From: Istiophorus platypterus
Lineage: Eukaryota > Chordata > Actinopteri > Istiophoriformes > Istiophoridae
NCBI GenBank assembly: GCA_016859345.1
Contig: CM029118.1
Span: 29,383,501 to 29,447,500 of the forward strand
DNA length: 64,000 bases
Direction: 5' to 3'
Below are positions 37,230 to 48,085 of the stretch, piece by piece. Numbering within the stretch: the stretch's first letter is position 1; each line of letters begins with the position of its first letter. Below the pieces are notes generated by a model. That model made no database searches. It was not told the DNA's origin and saw only the letters and a list, made by a program, of their open reading frames with translations. A program made the position numbers and the translations under genes.

Positions 37230-39550
37230 ACACTAAAAAAAATGTACCGTTACAGTGGTGGTACATTTGTCAAACAAAAATATGAAGAAAACCTCTTACA
37301 TTATACAGCAAACGAGAAATTTAATCTCCTGTCCCACGCTCTACAAATAAAACTACCCAAACAAAAGGCTCCGTTTTTAAACACAGCTCCAGTTTCTTAT
37401 ATCATCCTTCCAGAAGAACTTGTCAAAGATTATGGACATTTTTCTAAATCATATGGTCCTTAAATCATCATATAATGAGCAATAAAACATATAATGGTCT
37501 TTCTCTTCAGTTGCACCTAAATCACATACCAAACAAAATATTCCTTTTCAGGGAGTCCAGTCAATCCACCTCTTTCTTCAGTTAATCGTAATATGCCTGG
37601 ATGTTACTGCGCACACAGAGATCTTTGACCTTTGGTAAAAATTATGCTTCACATAAGGCATGACTTTACACTGCAGTTATTTTTCATCAGACAGTATGTT
37701 CTTGATTTAGATTTTTACAGGACATTAATAAGATAACTGTACAAGACGTGAACAATAGTGTTTTAGTAGAGAATCTCAGATCCTTAAACCCTTTGACTTG
37801 AACTGATCCCTGAGCTCTAAAACATCAATATTCTCCTTACAAGTAAGATGCTCATCCAAAATAAAGCCTAAATATTTATAATGTTCAACATATGACAGCA
37901 CCTTTAAACCAAGGTTAAAAGTAACTGCACCTCTTGCAACTGATTGCTGTCTGAAGTTTCCTGTTTGTTTGTTGGATTGGTTTACAATTAGTCTCCCTTT
38001 CCAGCTCCAGTCTTCCATAATAGTAAGTATTGTCTGTAAATCCTTTTCATGTTCTGCAAGTAGAAATATGTCATCAGCATCAAGTAGTATACTAATGACC
38101 AAACATACCAAATTGTTGAAACCCCAACAAAACTCATTTACTTGAGCAAAGGCAACAGGTGCCTGATAAAGAGACTTAATGGCATTATAAAAGTTCCCAT
38201 CAACTCCTGAAGTTAACAATCTCGACCGAAGAAAGTCTCTATTTACCACGTCAAACTCCTTCTGAAAATCAATAAAACATACAACTGTAGATTTGTTTTC
38301 CTTAGGTCTTGCTCTGACAACTGATGTAGTAGTACATACACTGAATGATCAATACATGAGCTACCTTTTCTTAAGCCATTTTGCTTCTCTATCAGCAAAC
38401 CTCTTCCTTTTAAGATGATCAACAAGTCTGTGATTTAATAGCAGTGAACACATTTTTACACAGTGCTGATAAAGATAATGCCATTACAATTTAGTCTTAA
38501 TTTGGTATCTTTTTTTTCTTTTCCTATTTAGACAAATAATTTCTTTCAAAAAATCTTAAAATAATTTGTAGAACCTGTAACTCTTTATCCCACTTTTTTA
38601 AATTCTACTCCTAAACCAAAACATTTTCCATTTTTTAAGCTTGGCTCCATGGGAAATTCCCTATTCTTGAGGGCCCAGTCTATTGTAGCTCTTGTAGAAT
38701 GCTCTGGAGGGAAAGAGCAAGTGATAACCACAAAGCAAAACCCAGAAAGCATATTTTAAAATTTAAGGGTCAGTATTCCCCAAAGTCAATGTCTTCTTAA
38801 AATTTGAACAGTTAACCAAAAGCCAACTCCTCCAGACCCTTTCACAGCTTTTTTATGCATCTTTCATTTACGCCCATACCAAGAGTAACCAATTAATTGA
38901 ACAGTTTCTGGCCGTTTTAGGTGTGTTTCATCATTTCTTGGGGTTAATGTTAGGTATTCCTTTTCTGACAGTCCAGACTGTGACCATTCTAGTAAACTAA
39001 TGTCAGTTTATCAATTGTAGGTTGGGCTTTCATTGATCACCACTCCCTCTTTACGCTTCCTCCCAAGTGGTCTTTGCCAAACACTGTGCTCTGATTCCAC
39101 CGGATCACATCTTATTATCCTAAAATGACCATTCAGGAAAAAAAATCTCTGAATGGGAGTCCTCTGAGGAGAGCTCTAAAATTCAATTAATGAGCCTCCA
39201 GGTATGGGATTTTGCATAAAAAATATAGACAGGACAAACATTTCATTTTTCTCTCAGCCTCTGCTTATGGTGGAGCACAGCTACTTTGTTCACTTGAGAT
39301 CAGAGCTCAGCTTTTATAGCTTCTCCTTCCATAAAGGACACCTACAACCACTATCAAAACCTTAGAGTTGAGTAGGGCAGCTGTTCATTTGGCCTCCTCA
39401 GATTTTTTTCTAGCAGAGGCTTATCCAATATCCCAATCAAAATTTTCTTGAATTTGTCCACTTTTCTCCCTCTGCTTTCACTGTGTTGCTCCAGATATTC
39501 CACCTTGCAGTCCAGCAGTTACTCCTAGAGAAACACGCACCTCACTAATC
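37230..39550 (-). mobile_element. Degenerate non-LTR retrotransposon (LINE), endonuclease and RT remnants
   Basis: Reading the minus strand from 39550 down: a charged helical segment near 39400-39530; an AP-endonuclease-like piece with GSGGVGF (about 38818-38840) and CSFPPEHST (about 38690-38720); reverse transcriptase with QNGLRKGSSCIDH (near 38340-38390), motif A FIDFQKEFD (38251-38279), then VNRDFL and GVDGNFYNAIKSLY; the catalytic motif C appears as LDADD (38067-38084) where LINEs usually have YADD; then VEHYKYLGFILDEHL. The C-terminal domain shows CDLGATEE and MFYCSLYDDLRTI (about 37455-37527) and FKNGAFCLGSFICRAWDRR (about 37326-37382). The copy has frameshifts and stops, the RT QGxxLSP block is missing between residues E-F-C-W and S-I-L-L, and the rest of the endonuclease is missing. 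It is dead. Clade not assigned. Confidence 0.85.
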
Positions 39551-40040
39551 TGTGATGTAAGAGTCTTTGTGTGGCTTGAGTTCAACCTGGATAGTACTCA
39601 AACCGCTCATTTCAGCTTACTTCTTATCTCTTTATTGTCTCATGGACAGGCCTCCTCTGTAAGTCATGTGATCTTGACAAATACCTTTGGACTTAGAGAG
39701 GATTACTTTTTGTATTACTTAATAATTTAACTATTAATATTCTAAATTTTTCGCATAGTAGTTCCTAACACACGGTGCAATACAAATTCACTTAAAATTA
39801 TATATTCTCAAAGAGGCACAAAAGCAATATATTAATTACTGTACATAATCCAACTGCCAACTGCTTCTTTGTTCATAGCTTAATTCAGATGTGGGCTCAA
39901 ATCCCAAAGAGTCAGTTTCTATCAATAGTTACATACTTGTATGAATGAATCCTGGTGATATATATAAAAAGCAGAAGAGTCTAGCCACATGCTTAATTCT
40001 GTGTGCTTGTGGCCCGTATGAGTGTTAATTCCCCTGTGCA
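39551..40040. other. AT-rich non-coding stretch
   Basis: Sequence between the LINE remnant and the candidate enhancer cluster. No gene seen. The LINE 5' end may reach a little into it. Confidence 0.4.
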
Positions 40041-40049
40041 TGTGTAATG

Positions 40050-40810
40050 TCCTGAATCACTAACCCCCGTGAGGTTTTAATTGCAGGGTCCAGATTGCCT
40101 GGGCTGGTTGAGGCCTGGCGACCCCGATGAGAAGTCACAGCCTCCATTTAGCTTCCAGATCCCATGCAAACGAACACAGGGCCCCCGTGTTAGCGTGCTA
40201 GCACTGGCTGGCAAAAATTCAATTTTCATCCCCCTTCTGTATCCAAGCCTGCTGTCTTGCCCTAACGATGCTCTCTCACCCTCCCCCCACACCCCTTCTC
40301 TTGCTTTCTCCCTTCAACAACAGAACACAGTGGAGTCGTTAGGACCCTCTCTTCATTACTTCAAAAAACCAATCATTAGACACCAGAGTATATACGTAAT
40401 TAGAAAATCACTTCCTTTGCAATCCCGGCTAAGTAGTTTACATACTGTAATTACAGGGACAAAATCAATTTTTAATCATTTCACTGATTGGGCTCATCAG
40501 CTCAGTAGGAACATTGTATCCTGCTTGTTGTGCGAATGCAACATCTGGGCTAAAACAATTACCCTTTTGTGTTCCAGAGCGGCTCTGAAAATGCCTTGCT
40601 GCCACTTCCCCATGTCGTGGACACTCTTTCTATCTCTATCTGTCTCCAGATGCCTTTTTTCCTTCATTTTCATGCTTCTTTCTTTCTCTCTCTCCTTCCG
40701 TCCCTCTCTTCTTCCCTCTATTTCTCTTTCACTCCCTGCCCTTGACTTGGACATGGCGGATCACATTTAAAGCTTTATAAATCAATACGCTATAATAAGC
40801 TGCTCTTGAC
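40050..40810. promoter_or_regulatory. Candidate conserved non-coding elements (cluster part 1)
   Basis: Three non-repetitive blocks: about 40060-40230 (GGTTTTAATTGCAGGG, ATGCAAACG, GTTAGCGTGCTAGCAC), 40370-40600 (ATACGTAATTAGAAAATC; perfect palindrome CTGTAATTACAG at 40445-40456; CAATTTTTAATCATTTC), and about 40765-40805 (TTTAAAGCTTTATAAATCAA). A 229-codon frame crosses the region but has no domain and runs into pyrimidine-rich sequence at 40620-40740, so I do not call it a gene. Density of POU, homeodomain and palindromic words is typical of vertebrate developmental enhancers; conservation not tested. Confidence 0.5.
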
Positions 40811-41270
40811 ACAGAGGGAGAGGAAGGAGAGGAAAAAAAAACAACATATTGCTTTATTAACACCTCTTGTTTTTTGTTTTTTTCATGCCCGGTGTTATTG
40901 TCATTGTTTATTTGGTTTGGGTTTTTTTTTTTTTTTCAATTTTTTTTTTAATTTTACATTATTACATTTTAGAAAACTTTTTTAGGCCCTGCAGAAACCA
41001 TATTACCATGTTTTTCAGTACACCATGTAAAGGGAGGAAAATGTTAAAATATCGGCATATGCTTGACAAATATGGAAGGGCTGTTCTCTCGTTGAAGCGA
41101 GACATAAACACATAATCCAACTTCAAACTGTGTCTACTGTCCTGGTATGTTTCACCCTTCACCAGCTAATAAAATGCTTTGTATTCTTGTCTGAGAGAAG
41201 CCCGATCGATCCACATTAGTCTGAACTCTCTCTCTCTCACTTTGAAAACTCAGGAAATCAGATTTCAGAG
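40811..41270. other. AT-rich non-coding stretch
   Basis: T-rich runs at about 40920-40950. No gene. Confidence 0.4.
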
Positions 41271-41279
41271 GGAGAGAAA

Positions 41280-41540
41280 AAAAATCAGTTAATGCATTGA
41301 TCACTTGGGCTGTATGCAAATCACATTTGCCTTTATTTTTTGCTGATCAATAGCATTAATTAAAGGCTGCATTTTAACAGCACCCTGCAATCCCGTTAGA
41401 CACCACTGTCGACCTCAGAAATCATCTGCACCCACCTTTCCCTCAGTAGCCATGGAAATGAACGACATGTGGTGGGGACCATAAATCATGAAATCTAATT
41501 TGACTTTGAGCTCCAGTACTAAAAGTAAAATATGATTGCT
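41280..41540. promoter_or_regulatory. Candidate conserved non-coding element (cluster part 2)
   Basis: Carries an exact POU octamer ATGCAAAT (41314-41321) inside the spaced palindrome GCAAATCACATTTGC (41316-41330), then TGATCAATAG and TTAATTAA (41356-41363), and a GTAGCCATGGAAATG word (41446-41460) like an RFX half-site. High density of developmental transcription factor words in about 180 bp. Confidence 0.5.
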
Positions 41541-41790
41541 AATGTAGTACATAGGTAGGTCATCCCTTATTATGTATAATATTATTTTACTATTATTTAT
41601 GTATGACAAAAAAAATTAGAAGAAAAGAAAGCTTACATGAGTGATTTGTCCTTTTTTTTTCAACATAATTTGCGAAACTGTTTTAAAGAGACTGTCTACT
41701 GATTTTACGGACATCATACCTTTAGCACTTGTACAACACCATTGAGTAGTTTACTACTGTAAATCATAATGAGTGTTTGTGTGTATTTGC

Positions 41791-41792
<2 letters not shown>

Positions 41793-41826
<34 letters not shown>
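41793..41826. repeat. (TG)n microsatellite
   Basis: Short pure TG run between two candidate elements. Confidence 0.92.
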
Positions 41827-41827
<1 letters not shown>

Positions 41828-41864
41828 CATGCACTCTCTGCTAACCAGCCTAGCTGTTGCTGCC

Positions 41865-42130
41865 AGGGATGCTAGTGTGTGGGATTAATAATGGACGCTT
41901 TTTGAAATTATTATCATTCCCAAAATGCTCTTTTGTGATTTGCTTTGAAGGGCATGCATGTGTGTGGGAAAGGGGGTGTTAAGTGAGTAGAGGGGTGTGG
42001 TTGGTGGTGGGGGGTTGTGTGTGTGTGTGTGTGGGGGGGACTTGCTTGCTCATTTGGCGAGCTTTTCCAATTATACAATTAGTCAGGAATGTAGGCCAGC
42101 AGCCTTGGTGTTCCTCTTGCTCCCCGACCC
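41865..42130. promoter_or_regulatory. Candidate conserved non-coding element (cluster part 3)
   Basis: Contains GGGATTAATAATGG (about 41880-41893, an OTX/PITX-like GGATTA next to TAAT), AAATTATTATCATTCCC, and later TCCAATTATACAATTAG (about 42066-42082). A G/T-rich low-complexity tract (about 41970-42045) interrupts it. Role inferred. Confidence 0.4.
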
Positions 42131-42139
42131 TGGATAGTA

Positions 42140-42810
42140 AGTATCCTCACCTCACTTTGGATTTATCTGTTTCTTTCTCACTCATCAAGAAATACATAAA
42201 TCCACATAGACTTACAAAAACAGCAACTGTGGTTATAACGTGAGAGTGGCATCAGCTCACAGTCCAGGAGGAGGTTTAAGGCAGCTGGTGTCCCAGAGGA
42301 GCAAAGCTAACAAACACTGACCTTCTTTGTGAATGGATTGCGTGTGAACGACCATGGCAGTGCACTGTGGTGTTAATAGATAAAGTCACGGGGTCGGGGC
42401 TTCTCTGGTCAAATACTGTTTGCTGTACTGAAGGGCTGTGCTTTTTTTGTTAATCCACCAACAACTCTCTCTATGCCCTAAAACCCCACCACTTTTGGAA
42501 AATAAGTAAGCTAGTGGGATAACTGGTCTTGGATTGAACACACACACGATGCTAACTACTTTTGATTTTCTTCTCTGGGATTGAGTGATATGATAAATGG
42601 ATTTATGCTGAAGGAAAAACTGTTTTATAATTTGGCCCCTTTGTGTTTGTCCCCTCACTCTTGTCTGCCTGCTACTGAGTGTTCCGTAGTGGGTTTAATA
42701 TGAAATAACAACAACGGCCAAGTACCATCTGTTGGCATGCGGATTTTCTGTAATCTCTCTTTACTGATTACAACAATAACTACAAAAACCTCTTAAATAA
42801 TTATCCCACA
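42140..42810. other. Non-coding stretch
   Basis: No gene or named repeat recognised. Confidence 0.4.
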
Positions 42811-42814
42811 ATGT

Positions 42815-42840
42815 AAAAAAAAAAAAAAAAAAAAAAAAAA
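42815..42840 (+). repeat. Poly(A) tract, 26 bases
   Basis: Uninterrupted A-run. It may be the tail of an old retroposed element, but no element body is recognisable upstream. Confidence 0.9.
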
Positions 42841-43730
42841 TCTAAATAATTATAATCATTAACTCCCACCAAGTCTGCCACTCCTCCAGCAAATGAAGGC
42901 TGTCAGAGAGGGAGAGAGAGCAAAAGACAGAGAGACAGAGTGAGAGAGAGCTTTGATGCCAATCATGTTGTATTTATATCAGCGGGGTAGACTACCACAC
43001 AGCACTAACGATCTTAACCCAACAACACTGAAGAGGAAACTGGGGGAGATTTGACCCCTCTCCACCCACCACACTTGCACCTTATGTCGTTCTCTTTCTG
43101 TTTTCTCAAGGAAAAAAAATCATCCTAATGTGGAGTACAGGTTATATTTTGCACTTTTTCTGACAATAGGTTGATATTTCCAGCAGTGGAATCAGTGTCA
43201 GGTTTTGGTATGGCTCCTAGTAAAAAAAAATGCATCTAAATTTAACAATAGCACATGATGAAATTATAAGTGAAAATCGGTGAAAGATAAAGTGACACCT
43301 TTTTATTGTTGCTTCAATACACTAAAATGCCTTGCAGCCAGAAGACAAGTTGCGTTTGAGTAAAAACTGTGATAAAAAACACAAACTGACGCTCAAAAAT
43401 TAGCTAGCTTCCCACACTCATATGAGTCTAAGTAAAGAAGAAGCGAGAGTTTCACACCCTTTTTCTGGGGGTACTAAAAGAAGTTCTTGGGAATGTAGGA
43501 AATCACTACAAAGAATTGGAGGTCATACAGAAGCTATGTGGGAACACCAAAAAAATCAAATCACACTTAATCAATTATGGAATGCCCAAAAAAAAACAAA
43601 ACTAAGTAAAAATATAGTGTCAATAAAGTCCCAAAATCATTTATTTAGGACATGTTTTCAAAATTCAAGATTGTAAACAAAACATTTTTAAATGTGTTTC
43701 AATGTTTATGAAATTGGCCGTTTTTTTATA
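42841..43730. other. Non-coding stretch
   Basis: GA-rich patch at about 42905-42950. No gene; the 84-codon frame at 43422 is A-rich and has no domain. Confidence 0.4.
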
Positions 43731-43731
43731 G

Positions 43732-43850
43732 TTCAGAGGTGGAGGAAGAATTTAGATCTTTTACTTAAAAGTAAAATTAGTGATAACACAATAAAAAAAA
43801 TCTTTCATGCCAAGTTAATGTTCTGCATTCAAAATATAGACATTGAACTA
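43732..43850. mobile_element. Fragment of a teleost dispersed repeat
   Basis: 'gaggtggaggaagaattta', 'atcttttacttaaaagtaa' and 'ttctgcattcaaaat' follow in order, matching the left part of the common fish repeat that also appears at 55655-56870. Truncated and diverged. Confidence 0.6.
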
Positions 43851-44296
43851 ATAAATTATGTCAGTAAATGTCCTTTACACCACTGTTATACATACACATT
43901 CATTGGAAGCAACTGCCACTCCCCTTTTTGTAGCATTAGGTTTAGTATATAAAGGTTTAATGTGTGTCTCTGTAATTGTTTATCAATGTGCATGTTTGTG
44001 CAGGTTTATTATGAAAATCATTCTATATAAGCCTTCTGTATGTATGCATCTCTTAGGTTTGCAGGTAAGTGCTCTGTGGGAAAAATGGTGTGAGAATATG
44101 TCAAAGATAGAATATGTTTGCTCAGCTTTCAATATGAGGGAAATTTGTGGCACATACCTTCTATATGACTCAAGCAAATTCAACATGAGTCACCCATACT
44201 ATACTGAAATAATAAAAACTACAGCCCACAAAATGTGTACAACACAGGAGACCATTATCAAGGCATGGGTTGACTTGAGCAATGTAGCATCATATC

Positions 44297-44340
44297 ATTA
44301 TTATTATTATCATTATTATTATTATTATCATTATTATTAA
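44297..44340. repeat. (ATT)n trinucleotide microsatellite
   Basis: ATT units with CATT interruptions. The Tyr/His-rich frame here is an artefact. Confidence 0.9.
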
Positions 44341-44449
44341 GGAAATAAGGAAAAATATCTATGTTTAGAGCTTGAAATTCTACTTTATCAAAAAGTAATT
44401 TACTCTGAATTTAACATCTGCAGTTAAATGGTCTTCATTTTTCACTTTA

Positions 44450-44660
44450 GTGAGCCATTTGAATGAAGGACGATAATTCAGACAGGATGGTTCTCTCTCG
44501 CAGCTTGTCCTGTAGAAGACAGCTGCCATTTATGTTTAATCCCTGTCACCCTGCTTCTTATAATAAATGTTATAACAGGAATTTTCCAGCTTCAGGAGAA
44601 AAGGTTTTAATTGATTAGCGCTTTACAACCAATCAATTTTTACAAACCAGCCTGACCCCC
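44450..44660. promoter_or_regulatory. Candidate conserved non-coding element
   Basis: Contains GGTTTTAATTGATTAGCGC (about 44604-44622), CCAATCAATTTTTAC (about 44630) and GACGATAATTCAGACAGG (about 44469). Rich in homeodomain, CCAAT and TGATTAGC words; not coding. Role inferred. Confidence 0.42.
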
Positions 44661-46640
44661 TTGTCTCTTTCTGTGTTTCTCAGGAAGCTATCTCTCAGGA
44701 CAATGATCTATTACAAATTAAAAGAATACAGAGAAGTGAGAGAATATGAGTAATTATTGGAGAGAGGAAGAAAGGAAGAGGAGGGATGTTGGGGAGAAGT
44801 GTATAGATTTAAGGCAAGCAAAGATGAATGTGACATTCCGGAGAACGAGTGAGACTACTGTCTAATTCCTGTTGTATGAGAACAACAACAACAATGGACA
44901 AGATGATGATCATCATAACATGCTGATTAGGGGGTGAAACATCCTAACCCCACAAAGCAGACATACAGTATCCCTCACTTGTACTTGTCATATGATCCCC
45001 ATCGTTCACTGACACACAGAGTCACACATATAGTATACAGACTATAACAGCCCATCACTTTGAGAAATGGGGTGGCCACACTCCAGCTCTAGGAATAATG
45101 GCTTGCACCTGTTTACCATGTCACTCCTGTTTGCTAATCACCTCCTTGAGCCACATAGAGAGGAACTGACGGCATTGTGGCTTTTTGACAGGCAATGTTT
45201 GTGGGTGGGAGTGGGGGTTACTATGTTACTGTCCAGTGTGTATGCTATTACTTGAGGTGATTAGCATCATCAATAAAGTGGAACTAATGTTGGGTGATTG
45301 CTTAATTTTAATGACACATCTGAACAGTACAATATTTTGTGGTAAAATACACATAGACATAGACAATGAACCTTCAGGGGGACAATATATCTTTTAGTAA
45401 CATTTTAATCTTTTGGTCCGACCAGCAATTTAATGTAGAAAGAAACATTTGAGTGTGCTTTGGTTTTGTTTTTTTTGTTTTTTTGTCTTGCTGCTATAAT
45501 AATAGACATAAAAATAACTCCCGAAATATCAATATCCATCTCTGTATTTTGACATAGTCATATTCTGGATATTGGTTCTCTATTCTCAAATAAGTTAAAT
45601 AAGATAATGCATATATGCAAACTTTGTGTCCCTAGGAAAAGAAAAAGGAATTATTTTAATTAATATTAATACACAGAATTTTTTTACATTGTTTCTCATT
45701 GTGTTAATAGAAGTTGAGAATATAGGACTGATATGACAGTTTTCACTGTGTATTCAGCTTAAAGATTCGGCTAAGGGGAAAACAACGTGCCTAGTTCCAT
45801 CAAAGATGCCTCTCACCAACTCAAAAGCTGACATATTTGCACATTGTATCCTCTGTCCTTTGCAGTTGTAGAAACAGAAAAAAAAAGATTTACATGTAGT
45901 TAGTTCACAAACTGTCAAATAACAGCTGGTCCTGGTAGGAGCAAAACCACCTCAGAGTTTTCTGTTGTCATATGTGTTAAATGTCATGATACAGTTCAAG
46001 AGTTATCAAATTCTGATCAAAATCCAGGAGATTCTATCCAGGTTCAATGTGTTAAAAAAAAAGATTTTAGTCCTGCTGGAAGGTATATTTTTGATACACC
46101 TCATGTAGAGGCATTTCCTCCTGATTCAAGTCGTTGTGTTAGTAAAGATATTTAACATATCCTTGACCGTTTCCGGGACAAAAAAAATGATATCTGCCTT
46201 TTCATTTACGCCTGGCAAAAAAACAAACAACTGCATTTCACTTATATTCAGAGTATTTGTCCAGTAATTACAGTTTTCCACTGGAAAAATATATAGATAT
46301 GCAAAGCCAGTGCTGATAGTTACTTTTGCACAAAAAATGACAAACAAATTTAGAGAAAAGCTCTACATGATCACATCATGTCAGTTTCAGGAGAATTTCC
46401 CAGGTAATCTTTAATGGATATCAAATTAATATTTTAATCGAAATAGTTCTGCATGTGGATATCCAGTATTTGGAGAATGTCGCTGCAAATAAGTAGGCCA
46501 CAACTGTTATTTCAATGCATCAGATACATTTAATCAACGTTTCATATCTTCTGCTGCTCATCTCATTTTCAGGTTGTAGCTAAAGGTTGAGAGCGTTAAT
46601 CAGGCTGCCAATAAAAACTGTGGAATTATCTTTTTTGCTG
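44661..46640. other. Non-coding stretch
   Basis: AT-rich; short T-runs near 45471-45484. No gene or confidently named repeat. Confidence 0.4.
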
Positions 46641-46649
46641 ACAAAATGT

Positions 46650-47275
46650 CACAATAGAATTTTTGAGTTGTAATTTTTATAAATGTAATTACCAAGAATT
46701 GAGAACCAGTTCCAGTTAAGAATCGGTTCCAAACTGTCCAAAACATCTGAATCAATGCCCGGATGTTTTTCTGATGGTTGTATACTGCAAAACAATAACG
46801 TCAAACTCATTGGTCTACACTGATGGAGACCTGGAATAAGCAGAGGAAGTAATGGTCAAAAGCGTAAATAAGGAAAGAAAAAACAGTAATATGCATCTTT
46901 CTACAAAACATGGCCTTAAATACCAAGAATGCCACATATTTCTTATGTTATAACAACATTAGTACTACACAGGCAGGCTTAGCAGATTTTTTTCATTGAC
47001 TAAGAAAAGCTAAATGAAAACAGTTGAGGAGCTTTTGCACACCTGAACCACATGCATGCCTTTTTCCTACTTTGTTTCTAGGCTGTGATTAGATCCAAAG
47101 ATAATAAAACAACTGCATTGACTCTGAAAAGCTGTGCGGGCCCGTTCTTTTTGCCCACACAGAAAATTGATCAGGGGTTGTTTAGGGAATCAATAACAAA
47201 TGGGACTGATAGGAAGAATCGATAATGGCACTGGTATCAATAGAATCTTATCAATTTCCATCCCTAGTAGTTACT
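46650..47275. mobile_element. Probable degenerate DNA-element-type repeat
   Basis: The left part carries 'agaaccagttccagttaag' and 'aatcggttcc' and the right end carries 'agaatcgataatggcac', 'tcttatcaatttcc' and 'atccctag', words I associate with a fish DNA-element repeat whose ends read as AATCGATAA and ATCCCTA. No transposase frame is visible, so non-autonomous or eroded. Confidence 0.4.
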
Positions 47276-48003
47276 TGAAAATGTTGTAAGCTAAACCCAA
47301 TGATATTTAATAAGGGATTCAAAAATTTCAGATTCAAAAAGTGTTGGTGACACTGGACTCAAATCCAATAGAATAGAATAGGTTTCAAACCCCAAACCCC
47401 AACAAGCACTAGTGGCAGTAACTTGAGTCAGATGAGATTAATTGGGTGTCAGTTTGCAACATCCCCAACATATTCTGCAGGCCCTTACTGCTGTCACAGA
47501 TGCAAACCTCTGGTCTTCTTAACACACTGTAAAGAATGTTGTACCATAGCTAGTAGCTCATGCCCATTTACAAAATTCAATTTAACATAATGAAATTCAT
47601 ACACCCTATCCCCATCCCACCATGCAACCAATGTGTCATTTTTCCATATAGTGTATATGCTGTTGAACATAAAGTCATGCATTGTGTGACGGAAGATCAA
47701 ACTATTGTATCTGTCTAGCTGGAAAAGTTATGGTTGTGAATAACTAACTCTCATATATAACCTTGATATAGTCCAGTGAGCCACTGACCCACCAACAGAT
47801 GCTGCAGTCGGCAACTCCCTAATATTAATACCTTGGCAATGTGACCGAGAAGCATGGTACTGCCTAAAAAGTGCAGGCTCAATTAACTTTCCCTGGATAA
47901 ACAAATATTTAAATGAAAAGAAAGAATGTGTGTGCTGATGTGTAAGTGTGACAGACATGTTTAATATCCTCCCCTCTCTCATGATCAATTGGTGTGATCG
48001 TAC
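47276..48003. other. Non-coding stretch
   Basis: No gene recognised. Confidence 0.35.
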
Positions 48004-48085
48004 CTGTGTGATTGCCGCCTATCCAACGAATGCCGGATGTCAGGAAGAGCAACGACAGCTCCACGGAAGGTGGGACGACCAGAGC
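48004..48085 (-). other. Possible 82-bp internal exon (unidentified)
   Basis: On the minus strand, TTTGTTTACAG precedes 48085 and the segment ends with CACAG followed by GTACGATC below 48004: a good acceptor with a pyrimidine tract and a good donor. The 82 bp are GC-richer than both flanks. Two frames are open throughout. The frame that starts two bases in reads SGRPTFRGAVVALPDIR followed by HSLDRRQSHR; the first frame reads ALVVPPSVELSLLFLTSG. I do not recognise either as a known family. It could be a real small exon of a gene spanning the window, or a chance arrangement. Confidence 0.28.

Noticed and set aside
40081..40770. 229-codon frame, the longest in the window
   Set aside because: Begins at a TTG, has no recognisable domain and ends in Ser/Leu/Phe low complexity from a pyrimidine-rich tract. 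Better explained as chance openness over a candidate regulatory element.
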